This document shows positions 38,501 through 46,377 of a stretch of 64,000 nucleotides of DNA, piece after piece (positions within the stretch are counted from its first letter, which is position 1; each line of letters starts with the position of its first letter). Origin of the DNA: Catonia carolina (taxonomy: Eukaryota; Arthropoda; Insecta; Hemiptera; Achilidae); the NCBI GenBank assembly GCA_035578175.1, contig JAQMRL010000012.1:19960671-20024670 (forward strand). Direction: 5' to 3'. The translations under genes and the position numbers were made by a program. The notes under the pieces were generated by a model that was given only the letters and a program-made list of their open reading frames with translations, did no database searches and had not been told where the DNA came from.

Positions 38501-41500
38501 GAAACTTTCAAAGCCGGACCGTTGCGATAGATTATTTGAGTTAACCGCTATCTAGCGGCAAATTCATGAAACAATCTATTGTCGCGTATAGACAGACTGC
38601 ACTATTTTCTACAAGACAATACCGCCTGAACAAAAAGTATGTTCGGCCGGTCCCTCATCTATTTCAAACGTAAAAAAACTTGATCACACATAACTTTCTC
38701 TTGTAAGTATTAAACATATTACCCATATTTAATCATGATTCAACAATGAAAAATGAAAAACAAACTAACTTTAATTATGAGTATTGTTGTTCAGGTTATC
38801 AGCCAAAAGGCTGGTTTGAACCTCTAGAAGCTTTACTAAGTAAAACGAGGACCGAGGTAGTTTACCCTTGCCTTTCTCACTGAGTAGGAAAGTATGCTTA
38901 TCAGCATGCCAGACCCTCCGAAAAGCATCTAATTTCCACCCTGCAAATGACACATTCACTTCATTCACCATAGGGTCTGGCTGCATAATGAAATTCATTC
39001 ACTCTGAGGAGATAACTCTGACTAGTGTGTCTTTTACACCTCTACCTCTTCTGTTCTTAAATGCTTCAGTCATATAATTGACTGACCATGTGGTAAGAAA
39101 CAGAACTATTTTTTGTAGCCCTTGAACTAGCAGATCGAGTGCAAATAATTTAACACTTCCACCTGCCTGTCATGGGCAAAAGTATATAACGCTAAATAAA
39201 AATCAACCTCTATCGACTAAAACATAATACAGAAAATCACTAATTAACGCTAAACAAGGCTCTGTAGAAAAACATGTTAGAAATAAAAGTTGTAGTGTTT
39301 TGAATTTTGTCATACTTTTGTTAGACGTACTTTCGTCGTAAAATGTATGTGGTCTTTGCCCACTAGAACGTATCATATTAGGAGCGTAACCGTACCAACA
39401 CATGCAAATAAATATTCTTTGTAAACATAGGCGTAATCAGGATTCTCTCCAGAGGGGGGAGCAAAAATAAGATAAAAGTTTTGGGTTTTTTCTATTATTC
39501 CCCCCCCCCCCCACAACATAATTTTTCACATTTGTGGACATTTCGTATGTAGGTTTTCTTACAGTATTTTTAACGATAAAAACTGTAAAAATATTTAAAA
39601 AAATCATATATCAATATTTTTCAAATTAACGTTAGTTTTTTCTTTTTTCAAGTTAACCTTAAACTATTTATTGACAATTATTAAATTATTTAATAATATT
39701 TAATTTAATTATGTTAAATTTAATGATTAATTAATTTAATGATGTCATGTAGGCCTACTCCATGAGTCCATATTTTATTATTACATTTAGTAAAAATATT
39801 GAGAAAAGCAATGTATTTACCCTACCTATATTTAACCTTAACTTGAAGAAAATAGGTGTAGGATTTTTTTTCAATATTTTTCCCGTTCTTATCGTTAAAA
39901 AATACTATGAGGTTGCATACGAAATATTTACAAAATGTCAAAAATTATGCTGGGGGGGGGGAAACAGAAAAGACCCGAAGTTTTTTATTTAAAAGTTTTT
40001 ATTTGATGAACATAAATGAAAACGCTAATGAGTGGTAATGAAAATGCTAATGAGTGGTAATGAGTTGCAATGCTATTCCAATACCTAGTTAAAACTTATT
40101 TCATCACTAGCCTACGGAAGTTCTGGCTAAATTTTCACAAAATTTCTTTCTTAGATTTATCTTTAGCTTCCAGAACCCTCTTTTTATGCACACTCATCAT
40201 ACAAAAACCGCCAAGCTGATTTTCTGTCATTGTTGACCGTAACAAGTTTTTACCCTGCGTAAGGTGCTGAAGGATCTTTCGATAGTGCACGTAGTGCCCA
40301 TTTTATGGATAGGTAAAACAGTTGCGTTTCTTTAACTAGTGCAGCTAGTTCTCTCCTTCAGTTTGGCATTTGACACATTTCCTACTCTCCATTGGTTATA
40401 CAAATACTCAGCTTCTCAACTGACTCACTTGCTCTGATTACAGCACTTAAATAGGGAACAGAAACAGAAGAACAAGATGGCGTCTTCCGCCACGACGATA
40501 ACATGGTTTCTTGCCGCGCAATACTAATCCTATTGACCTATAATTTTTTGTTTTACTAAAAGTGCCGGGGGACCAAGCGCCCCACTGTGACTACGCCTAT
40601 GTTTGTGTAGATTATCTTCGAAGAACACCCATTAGACCGTTCCGACACCGGTAACAACGTAACCAGTCATGCCTGTTCAAGCAACAATATCCCGGTCAGA
40701 ATATTTTGTAGCTCCGCGCATGATACGCGTCGTTGTCAAACAGCGTTTGATCCGCGTTGCGATCTGACAAAACTACATAGTTCTTTGCTTGCCGATAGGA
40801 GAGGACTGAACTACTACCACACGGGTACGGTAAAATTATCGTAAGCGTTGCATACGGATATAGAACGCTGTTTATCCGTTGCAGAGGGCGTAATAGTGAT
40901 GGAAGCGTTTTTTCGTGCCCGGTACGGTCCTAATACGGTCATGGTATAATACGTTCTAGTGGGCAAAGACCTTAAGGCTGCAATCTTAGATAAACCCCAT
41001 TTTTCCGATTTAATGAGAAAAATACAATACAAAAAACTCAATGTACGAGGTGGAGGAAATTGACCTACCCAACTATAGCTAAAAGCCATGTCCTAGGTTA
41101 GGTATTTTCTTCTTTTATTTAGTACCGCAGTACAAGAGCGATTTAAAACTACACTAGGGCTTAAAACAACGACATTTATAACAAAGACAAAAAATCACAG
41201 ATTGACGGTAAACTAAGCACTGTAGACAGAAATGTTAAATGTAAAAGTTGTAGGTTCTTAAATTTCCTACAACGCTTTTGCTCTAAAATGCATACTAAGA
41301 CTGCAATCTTAAAAACCATTATTTATCACGATAGCACAGTTGAATTTCAGCAGGCATGCCGCTTACCCTATCTTATAAAGCACAAAAATGTAGTAAATGA
41401 GACGATTTTAAAGAAAATCAATTATGAGAAAATTGCAAGAGGGAAAATTACACGAATGTACTACTACTTCCAGTAGACTGATTCTGATGAAAATTTTCGT

Positions 41501-41580
41501 GTCGGATCCTTTTGTGGTACGTAACGTAAGTTCCACGTTTCAACTTCGTACTCTATTTAGTTCTTGTGTTATTTTGTTCA

Positions 41581-41620
<40 letters not shown>

Positions 41621-42793
41621 AATCGCTAAAAATAGGTTGTTTTTTGGGTTCAGAGGGCTTGAAAATGTTTAGGCCTATATGCGGTGAAAACTTGATTTCT
41701 AAAAACCGACATGAAAATAGTACTTTCCTTCCCTATACAGTTTAACCCTTTCACTGCCGAAACAATATTTAAAAGTTTGATCTAAAACCATTTAGTTTGA
41801 AAAAGGGTGTAAAAAAGTGGCAGCCCTTATTTCGAAAACTTGCAGGCCTGCCATTGCCAACCAAAATTTCAACGTTACAGAAAAATAAAATTACCTGTTA
41901 AATATTAATTTTTATTACGTTCATAAAGAAAAGAAATCGTTCTGACACTAAAAATACTCAAAATTTATTTTTAGTTTATTTAAAGACACATCGACAGCTT
42001 GGCCAACAGTAACTACTATGGGTTTTTGTACCTTAACGGTGGTTTTAACATGTTAAAATTCCAAAACCCTAGCCGGGAATCGAACCAGAGACCTATCGTT
42101 TTGCAATCTAGCGCGCTAATCACTACGTCACGGAGGCGGTTTCAAAATACATTATTTCGTTAAATTTTGTTAAGTTTTTTTTGTAAATGTTCGGTTATCC
42201 GGACGTTGACACTATGCATAACTTACGGACTTCCCTACCGGATGTTGTCTCTACGTAAAATATATGGACGTCCTGTTTTCCGGATGTTGGTACTGAAGGG
42301 GATAACCTTCATTATCCAAAATAAAAGGGTAGAGGGCATTTCGGTTAAAAAATATAAACTTTCTCAAAGTTCAAAAATGAAGGTATTTAAGTAAAAACTA
42401 AAAAATAGGTTATAAAACGTACTTTTAATAAGCCTATTAATGTTTTTACATGTATATATATTTACAGCATCTTCAATCAATAAGTACCTATGTAGAATTT
42501 CTTCAGCATATTTTAACTGTACTGTTTTTTTTTTAGGAAATCTTCCATCTTTCTCAATTTTTTAAATTTTCTCAACGTTTACTTGCCATGTCTCGCCAAC
42601 GCTTCATCAAAAGCTTAAGTGTACAGCACTGTACATTTAATTTTTTTAGTTTTACGGGGCTTTTCGGTTAAGGGAAGTTTTACTGTATATTCATATAGGG
42701 CAAGAGAAAGTAAAAATGTCTACAAAAAAACAAATGTTTACTTACGTATGTGTTAACGAGTTTAGCTTGAGAAGTTAAAATTAGATACGGCAT
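22550..42793 (-). CDS. GCHFR: GTP cyclohydrolase I feedback regulatory protein, four exons with two alternative terminal exons
   Basis: Family role (known): GFRP forms pentamers that cap GTP cyclohydrolase I and relay tetrahydrobiopterin feedback inhibition and phenylalanine activation in the cytosol, setting flux into pteridine/BH4 synthesis. Seen here: exon 1 gives MPYLILTSQAKLVNTY, matching the start of vertebrate GFRP; exon 2 gives CGPIVVGDKGADPKLM; the terminal exon gives PRTVLEKFENAGYHLQSTS then ILWTLYSNE, matching the family's C-terminal half. Donors (GTAAGT, GTAAGA) and acceptors (TTGAAG, TTTTCAG) are canonical, and phases 0 and 2 fit throughout. The product is 150 aa with exon 3A or 151 aa with exon 3B. 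Vertebrate GFRP is 84 aa; the extra length is a Ser/Pro/Lys/Glu-rich tail of about 50 residues. Introns are 6.5 kb, then 5.4 kb (to 3A) or 13.3 kb (to 3B), and are packed with transposons. Which terminal exon is used cannot be told from DNA. Confidence 0.9.
22935..24010 (+). pseudogene. LINE reverse transcriptase remnant
   Basis: VGQGDGLSPAFFFNYELGKV is the RT palm segment upstream of the YADD box; downstream RQAKFRHNNTLIKPAYLNAG and READKFERKILRKIVGPKIL match the ORF2 tail. The YADD region and several frames are broken. Same family as 63490-64000. It lies in the last GCHFR intron, antisense to the gene. Confidence 0.75.
24011..24589. other. Unassigned stretch in GCHFR intron
   Basis: An 18 bp T run at 24247 and a GC-richer patch at 24350-24440 without a recognisable frame. 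Confidence 0.35.
24590..24872 (-). repeat. tRNA-derived SINE (type 3)
   Basis: The reverse strand reads CCACGAGTTGGTCTAGTGGT, then GTCGTCGCCGTGAGTCAGCT and GGATCAAATCCAAGTAAAGG; the body continues to ATGGGGTTGCT. Matches 37250-37515. Confidence 0.72.
25020..25388. mobile_element. Palindromic MITE
   Basis: 369 bp fold-back element. Each half starts CGGGTGTGTAAAAA and GAACCG, and the arms are complementary nearly to the centre (both include ACGTCCGCC/GGCGGACGT and AATTACCCGAAAT). It codes for nothing. The superfamily is unclear. Confidence 0.8.
25645..25710 (+). repeat. Fragment of a widespread insect repeat
   Basis: TCATCAGTCTCTCGACTGGT then TTGATGCAGTTCTCC is a block I know from many insect genomes; its element class is uncertain. 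Not part of a gene here. Confidence 0.45.
25711..26028. other. Unassigned stretch
   Basis: AT-rich, no ORF of interest, no repeat recognised. Confidence 0.35.
26050..26353 (+). mobile_element. Short non-autonomous Helitron
   Basis: Starts TCTATACTAATATTATTAAG directly after an A and ends GCGAAGCCGCGCC...GTGCTAG directly before a T, the classical insect Helitron termini and A/T insertion site. Host repeat sequence on either side (CCCTGTA / TGAATGCCTAGGG) rejoins cleanly. Confidence 0.85.
27341..27592. mobile_element. Small TIR element
   Basis: Inverted ends TCTAACGTAACCTGGCACTT and TCTAATGTAAGCTGGCACTT, about 250 bp, GC-richer than its surroundings, without ORF. Unclassified. Confidence 0.55.
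27615..28013 (+). repeat. TCATCAGCC interspersed repeat
   Basis: Full-length copy in opposite orientation, from CCACCTGCCCATAACTGGC to CTTTCGGCTGATGACC and AACAACAAC. Confidence 0.75.
28020..28950 (+). pseudogene. mariner-type transposon relic
   Basis: Shares with 52203-53068 the start codon region (ATGACGGAGCAAAAGGTCCC), the AAAGCACAGTT and TTAATTGGGGTAAC blocks and the closing GTGAATGATGAGTCAACCTC. The right terminus TTCACATTTGACTCACCTAC belongs to the GTCAAATATAAAC TIR family. Many stops and frameshifts. Confidence 0.68.
29219..30145 (+). repeat. ACTTTC repeat copy
   Basis: TTACTTTCTCTTGCCCTGTA start, TG/CG tract at 29365-29402, and GGCAAGATAAAGTCGTG and TTTCACACTCGATTTT end. It lies just 3' of the GCHFR exon 3A duplicated block. 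Confidence 0.75.
30416..30719 (-). CDS. GCHFR: GCHFR terminal exon 3A (proximal copy)
   Basis: The acceptor TTTTCAG is followed by the exon from 30719, giving P-LYLVYGNPRTVLEKFENAG and a stop at 30416. The core ends at ILWTLYSNE. The tail contains the repeats RGSKSPRGSKASPRGSKA and closes with EEPAAEAPPEEPPAE. An AATAAA hexamer lies at 30293-30298, with two more close to the stop. The block including the 3' UTR is duplicated at 22320-22862. Confidence 0.88.
30957..31655 (-). pseudogene. mariner-type transposon relic
   Basis: Minus-strand frame MTDQEVPKPVAQLIIVKFLT followed by NEGVNRQKFAKTRLSAG and, after deletions, TVNFANYCQLLESVK; the same family as 28020-28950. The 3' part (EEGIFKLPKR-like) is at 30957-31020. 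Confidence 0.65.
31830..32300 (-). pseudogene. LINE ORF2 C-terminus
   Basis: Long readable frame: PAVLYGAETWGMNERSWSRL, MKFLRAIKGRARRDRIKN, RISWYGHVKRMGEERLPRRM, SRGRPRKRWKDEVKRS, then past a stop RRRWRGLVNTQTR. This is the typical post-RT region of insect endonuclease-reverse transcriptase LINEs. It is 5'-truncated and GC-richer than its surroundings, so fairly young. Confidence 0.82.
32576..33084. other. Unassigned stretch before the Tc1 pseudogene
   Basis: May include the 5' part of that element, but no inverted end was found. Confidence 0.35.
33085..33870 (+). pseudogene. Tc1-type transposase pseudogene
   Basis: Frame-shifted but readable: RKGHCGQNVQQVPEM, then GCFTHIGVQALAPIDGMMNS, FLQQNLTTSHVSKKLKTYTN and MENRWAIFKDRL, matching the Tc1 segments GCFS-GVGPL-PIDG-M, QQD-A-CHTS and ENLWA-KDRL. 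The QQN shows the middle catalytic Asp replaced. Not functional. Confidence 0.78.
33877..34203 (+). repeat. TCATCAGCC interspersed repeat, internally deleted
   Basis: Starts CATAACAGGTAGTTGAAGTG and ends CTTTCGGCTGAAGAC. About 60 bp are missing around the AGTTCTGTTTCTTATCA part of the family. It separates two Tc1 transposase fragments. Confidence 0.7.
34204..34475 (+). pseudogene. Second Tc1 fragment plus duplicated flank
   Basis: 34207-34300 repeats the Tc1 block at 33615-33710 (ATTGGGGTACGAGCCCATGC). 34330-34475 (GATGAAATACATTTTTGTTT onward) is repeated at 34882-35030. The two duplications interleave. Confidence 0.6.
34882..35030 (+). repeat. Direct repeat of 34330-34475
   Basis: About 145 bp with high identity (TTGGTTGAAAAAGCTGAACA, CTCCAGGGAGCATGGTAAAT), 550 bp downstream of its partner. 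No ORF. Confidence 0.75.
35150..36096 (+). mobile_element. Helitron-like remnant with internal tandem repeats
   Basis: Four to five diverged units of about 165-200 bp share CCCCTAAAGGGGTTGAAAAG, TTAACCCTTAAATG and CTGAAACTCGGTAGAGAT-like blocks. The 3' end AGGTGAAGCCGAGACGGGCA plus GCGAG and T resembles the Helitron 3' hairpin with CTAG mutated. The 5' end is not found. Confidence 0.6.
36134..36234 (-). CDS. GCHFR: GCHFR exon 2
   Basis: A 101 bp exon reading VCGPIVVGDKGADPKLMK and on to NYPACGSP. It has the GP-x-VGD and DP-x-LM core residues of GFRP. The acceptor AG is at 36236-36235 and the donor GTAAGA starts at 36133. It ends with two bases of a Pro codon, completed by the A that opens either terminal exon. 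Confidence 0.9.
36681..36862 (+). repeat. tRNA-derived SINE (type 1), full
   Basis: GGCCCGTGGTGTAGTGGTCA, GGGTTCGATTCCCGGTCAGG, body ending in AAATAAAAAT repeats. The best type 1 copy here. Confidence 0.82.
37250..37515 (+). repeat. tRNA-derived SINE (type 3)
   Basis: GGGTTGGTCTAGAGTTAAAT, GATTCAAGTCCTAGTAAAGG, body through GTCTGTACAAAACTACACC to TCATTGGGGTTGG. Confidence 0.72.
37751..38215 (+). repeat. ACTTTC repeat, 5'-truncated
   Basis: Begins at the CGACCGGAAGT block and runs to TTGGCAAGAAAAAGTTGTG and TTTTACAACAGATTT. It is head-to-head with the preceding minus-strand copy. Confidence 0.65.
38216..38689. other. Unassigned stretch in GCHFR intron 1
   Basis: GC-richer part 38440-38650 contains GCTATCTAGCGGC, a small palindrome. 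No coding seen. Confidence 0.35.
38784..39178 (-). repeat. TCATCAGCC interspersed repeat
   Basis: Full-length copy in the ACTTTC repeat of GCHFR intron 1. Confidence 0.74.
39351..40971. mobile_element. TIR element containing a nested hAT relic
   Basis: Perfect inverted ends GGTCTTTGCCCACTAGAACG extend a few bases further. The right half is GC-richer and has repeated GGTACGGT-type motifs near the end. No transposase of its own is visible; the superfamily is unresolved and the TSD unclear. Confidence 0.72.
39426..40601 (-). mobile_element. hAT transposon relic
   Basis: Ends CATAGGCGTA / CATAGGCGTA with 8 bp flanks TTTGTAAA and TTTGTGTA (6/8 match). The reverse strand near 40130-40330 reads IERSFSTLRRVKT and, after one frameshift, LLRSTMTENQLGGFCMMSVH, the hAT C-terminal dimerisation domain. 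Homopolymer C (39500) and G (39950) runs are present. Confidence 0.75.
41583..41620 (-). repeat. (CA)n tract of an ACTTTC repeat
   Basis: About 18 CA units at the position where other copies of the family carry TG on the opposite strand. Confidence 0.9.
41746..42191 (-). mobile_element. piggyBac-like MITE carrying a SINE, end broken
   Basis: TTAA then CCCTTTCACTGCCG. Colinear with the reverse complement of 56378-56834, including the internal SINE (41955-42143). It is interrupted at 42191 by other DNA; a possible end (ACTGAAGGGGATAACC) reappears near 42292. Confidence 0.7.
41955..42143 (-). repeat. tRNA-derived SINE (type 2) inside a MITE
   Basis: Reverse complement CCGCCTCCGTGACGTAGTGA, GGTTCGATTCCCGGCTAGGG; at the same place in its MITE as the SINE of 56448-56610. 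Confidence 0.77.
42192..42686. mobile_element. Tigger-like and unclassified insert
   Basis: Right end TTTTCGGTTAAGGGAAGTTT then TACTG resembles TcMar-Tigger termini. The left 100 bp contain three CCGGANGTTG motifs of unknown origin. Confidence 0.45.
42746..42793 (-). CDS. GCHFR: GCHFR exon 1 (start codon exon)
   Basis: Sixteen codons from ATG at 42793-42791 to the donor GTAAGT that begins at 42745, ending in phase 0. The peptide MPYLILTSQAKLVNTY aligns with the first beta strand of GFRP, whose N-terminal MPYL is characteristic; this fixes the start. The sequence before the ATG is ATCAAGG, an acceptable context. A repeat copy begins only about 35 bp past the donor. Confidence 0.87.
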
Positions 42794-42990
42794 CCTTGAT
42801 AAATTGTACTGAAAATTTAAAGCCCTGTGTAGTTTTTCTGTTAATTTATTTTGTATGTAATAAATCGGTGAAGTTTACATGGTAAACATTGTAATGTCTA
42901 AGGATTTAAACATATGGCGTATTGTTTTGTTTTAAAATTATGTAAGAATAATTATGACCTTTGGAATTATGTTTTAGTAACCAGTCTACT
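42794..42990 (-). promoter_or_regulatory. Short unique 5' flank of GCHFR
   Basis: About 200 bp between two repeat copies (ending 42711 and starting about 42995) holds the only unique sequence in front of exon 1. A TTTCAGT motif lies about 20 bases before the ATG. It could be an arthropod-type initiator (TCAGT) or the acceptor of a 5' UTR intron; the sequence alone does not decide. Confidence 0.35.
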
Positions 42991-42994
42991 CCAA

Positions 42995-44030
42995 AAAATA
43001 AATAAAAATTTATTGTGAAACACTCACACACCTTTCTCTTGGCAATGTAAATAAAAACCAAATAACCTTTTTTTAATCATAAGTAAACAATGTAAAATGA
43101 AAAACAATTTAATTTTAATCATGAATAGATGACACAAAATGAAAATCAACCTCTGTTCTACTTGAAAATACGGTAAATCAGTAATTGCCTCAAAATTAGG
43201 CTCGTAGAGAAAAATATAAGCTGTAGATTTTTAAATTTCCTATAACTTTGGTCGTCTCCGTGACGTAGTGAGTAGCGCGCTAGCCTACTAAGCGGAGGTC
43301 CCGGGTTCGATTCCAAACTAGAGTCCGGAAATTATTACGTGCCAAAACCCATCATTACAGTTCCTTAACCCATCGTAGTCGCTAATGAGATCATGCTGTT
43401 GATGAGACTTTAAATAAACAAGAAAACTGAAAAACAACCAATTTTAATCATGAGTGAATAATGCAAAATGAAAACCTACCGGTTTGGCTTAATAGTTCGG
43501 AAAATCACTCTTTGACACGAAACTAGGGTGGGTCTGTAGTGAAAAATGCTTCAAATAAAAATTGTAGTTTTTTTTTAATTTCCTATAATTTGAAAAAATC
43601 CTTCCTATACACACTTCTGTCGTAAAACGCATACTAAGGCCGAAATCTTAAAGAATCCAATTTTTTACAGATTTTGATGAAAAAAACCAGAAAATCATTA
43701 ATTACCGCTAAATTAAGCATTAAACAAAAAAAATAATTCAAATAAAAGTTGTAGGTTTTTAATGTTCTACGACTTTGATTATACACACTTTTCTCTAAAA
43801 TGCACATTACGGCCGCCATTTTTAAAAAACCTTTTATTTCTATGAAAGCACAGCCTCCCCAAGAATTTCAGCAGACATGGCGCTTACCGTATCTTGTAGA
43901 GCATAAAAAAACATGGTTTTTAGATTCAGGGGCTCGAAAACGTGTATCCGGTAAAACTCGATTCAGAAAAACTGACATGAAAATAATAGTTTCCTTCTTA
44001 ATATATTCATGAAGGGCAAGAGAAAGTAAA
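42995..44030 (-). repeat. ACTTTC repeat with nested SINE
   Basis: TTGTGAAACACTCACACAC start, SINE at 43251-43428, end AAGGGCAAGAGAAAGTAAAA. Confidence 0.7.
43251..43428 (+). repeat. tRNA-derived SINE (type 2)
   Basis: GTCTCCGTGACGTAGTGAGT, CCCGGGTTCGATTCC, tail GATGAGACTTTAAATAAACA. Confidence 0.78.
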
Positions 44031-44628
44031 AATCCCATTTTTTAGTTTTGATAAAAAAAAACAGAAAATCACTAATTACTGCTAAACTAAGCGTTATCAA
44101 AAAAAAACAATACAAATAAAAATGATAGGTTTTTAAATGTTCTACAACTTTGATAATAATTTATACACTTTTGCCCCAGAAAGCATATTAAGGCCGCAAT
44201 CTTAAAAAAAAACATTTTTTTCTACAAGAGCGCACAGCTCCCCCAAGAGTTTCAGCAGTTTATGCATCTTGTAGAGCATAACAAATGTACTGACCCAGCC
44301 GATTTATTAAAAAAAATTGTATGAGCCGTTTCTGAGAAAATTGCAAAAAAGTGAAAAATCACATGAATAAACCACTACTTGCAGTTCATGGATTTTGATG
44401 AAAATGTTTGTGTTGAGTCCATTTGTGATTCCTAATTTTAAGTTCCAAGTTTCTCAATTCCGTTCTAGAGATATTTTTTTTACACACAGACCAATCGCTA
44501 AAACCATGTTTTTTTGGGTTTAGGGGGTCTGAAAAGGTGTTTATCCGATGAAAACTCGATTTTGAAAAATCGATATGGAAACAATACGTTCCTTCCCTAT
44601 ACATTCATAAAGGACAAGAGAAAGTAAA
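44031..44628 (-). repeat. ACTTTC repeat, 3'-truncated
   Basis: Joins the previous copy directly at its T/A-rich end. It contains GCAGTTTATGCATCTTGTAG and ends AAAGGACAAGAGAAAGTAAA. Confidence 0.7.
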
Positions 44629-44935
44629 AATTAAAAGACAATAAATAAAACAACAAAACAATTTTTCTTTCAAAAATATAATAACCACATTTCAAAATGT
44701 AACACCATATTTGTAAATACAAAATTTTTAATATAAATCTAAAACTGTTTCAAAATTTGGAATGTCAAACAATTCCATAACATAAAAGTAAATTACATAA
44801 GATAAAACCTTTATAAAAAAAAACACAATAAAAAAATTTGTTTAGAAATACTGAATTTTTAATACTTAAATTTTGTACTAAAATAAATTACTGTAATAGG
44901 TTAACCAGTCATTTTACACTTAACCTAACAAAATA
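44629..44935. other. AT-rich unassigned stretch
   Basis: Almost only A and T with no ORF. Confidence 0.4.
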
Positions 44936-45105
44936 TACAGCTTATCATAAAAGAATGGTGGGGTTGCAGTAAATCAGACCACGTCGGTAGGAAAATTTTA
45001 AGGTGTTTTATTGGTAGCTCTGATAGCGCCAACCCTAAAGTTTTTGTAACAGCAGTTCTAGTTTCAACATAAGGTTTTGTATTGTTGCTTTGGTCTGTTT
45101 AGACA

Positions 45106-45294
45106 ATGTTCACTGATAAAGAAAAGGGAAAGTGTATTTTGTTGTTTGGTGAATTGAAATCTGTAATTTCAGTTCAACGTGCATTTCGATGTGATTATGG
45201 AAAAGATCCACCACATGAAAATAATATACGACGATGCTTTAACAATTTGAAGAAACTGAATCAGTTATCAACGGTTGAACTAATCAGGCAATAA
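45106..45294 (+). pseudogene. Transposase N-terminal fragment
   Basis: 62 codons resembling the HTH region of Tc1/mariner-type transposases (EEKARC-W-ETKSA-TVQR-FR pattern). The frame ends exactly where the Penelope-like insertion begins. Confidence 0.62.
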
Positions 45295-46124
45295 AATTAA
45301 GAATAAACTATATTTTAAAAATAACATAAGAACCACCCTTACATTAGACAATGAAACAAAACAAAAACCATTTATTTCATTAAAATAATAAAACTATTAA
45401 TAATAAGTTATACAAAACGTTAAATAAATTTTATAAAATCGCATACACATGTAATAATAAAAAACTACTGTCCACAAATATAATTAAAAATAATATAAAT
45501 GAAACACTAAACAATAAAAAGGGTGTGTATGAAATAGATTGTGGTAATGAGGATTGTAAAAATTTTTACATTGGTATGACTCGTAATTTTCAAGTGAGGT
45601 ATAATGAACATAAAAAAGCACTGAAATGTGACTACATTATATCTAACTATACCAATCATATAAAAGAGAAAAAACATAAATTTGGTGAAATAGATAAACA
45701 TTTCAAAATAAAAGAACAATGTAATATAGAAAATAAAAAGAAAATTGAAAAATATGAGATGCATATATGAGATCCATATTTATAAATATTTAAGAGCAAA
45801 AGCAGGACATTTTGAACAAACAGGTCAAATTTAAGAATGATGAAGTGATATTGATATTGACTGCTGCTGCTATCTACTACAGTAAATATGAGAAGGGATA
45901 AATTAAAGGAAACAAATTTTAAATCAGTTTTATACAAATGACTGAAGATATATCATCTTCTATAGATTTTAAATAAATAAAAATTTTTTAGTTTCAATTA
46001 TGATATTTACTCTGATGATGGTGGATCCACCGAAACACGTGTAAGTAAAGATAAAAGTTGACGCAGTTTAAAAAGAAGGTTAGTGAAATTTATTATATAA
46101 ATTCATTATAATATAAATTAGAAT
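45293..46124 (+). mobile_element. 5'-truncated Penelope-like element
   Basis: Flanked by a perfect 12 bp duplication TAATCAGGCAAT (45281-45292 and 46125-46136). It encodes a GIY-YIG-type endonuclease end: KGVYEIDCGNEDCKNFYIGM then VRYNEHKKALK, reading to a stop at 45770, with upstream KFYKIAYTCNNKKLL like the Penelope linker. The tail has SDDGGSTET-type coding near 46010. The reverse transcriptase is missing. Confidence 0.78.
45425..45770 (+). pseudogene. Penelope-type GIY-YIG endonuclease domain fragment
   Basis: Open to the stop at 45770. It has GVY and YIG motifs, the following Arg (VRY) and NEH. The paired Cys of CGNEDC may be part of the zinc-binding CCHH arrangement typical of Penelope endonucleases. 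In such elements the domain nicks target DNA. This copy has no upstream RT and is probably dead. Confidence 0.72.
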
Positions 46125-46377
46125 TAATCAGGCAATGTACAACTAAAAGTCCTAATAAGTCTATCACTCATCAAAGCTTTAAGTTAGGTAATCAAAAAAC
46201 ATAAATTTACAAAGTTAAAATAATATTCATGATCTAAATCACTTAAAGGAAAGAATATTAATGAAGCATTGACAACTGTAACAGAAGATATGATATAACG
46301 TTTGGTCAGAAACTGAGTGTCGATAGGACATTTACCGAGCGACCAATGGTGCACATATTGAAATTTATTAGTTAAGT

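Larger units (their letters stand above)
38690..42711 (-). repeat. ACTTTC repeat expanded to 4 kb by nested insertions
   Basis: Starts ACTTTCTCTTGTAAG at 38691 and ends GGGCAAGAGAAAGTAAAAA at 42711. Inside are a TCATCAGCC repeat, a TIR element with a hAT relic, a CA tract, a SINE-bearing piggyBac-like MITE and a Tigger-like piece. The last two split its terminal hairpin (CCCTATACA / TATTCATATAGGG). Confidence 0.7.

Noticed and set aside
40814..41089. 91-codon minus ORF
   Set aside because: Spans the junction between a TIR element and its host repeat, so cannot be an old gene.
43251..43325. tRNA gene candidate
   Set aside because: Same argument; no stable cloverleaf and a SINE body follows.
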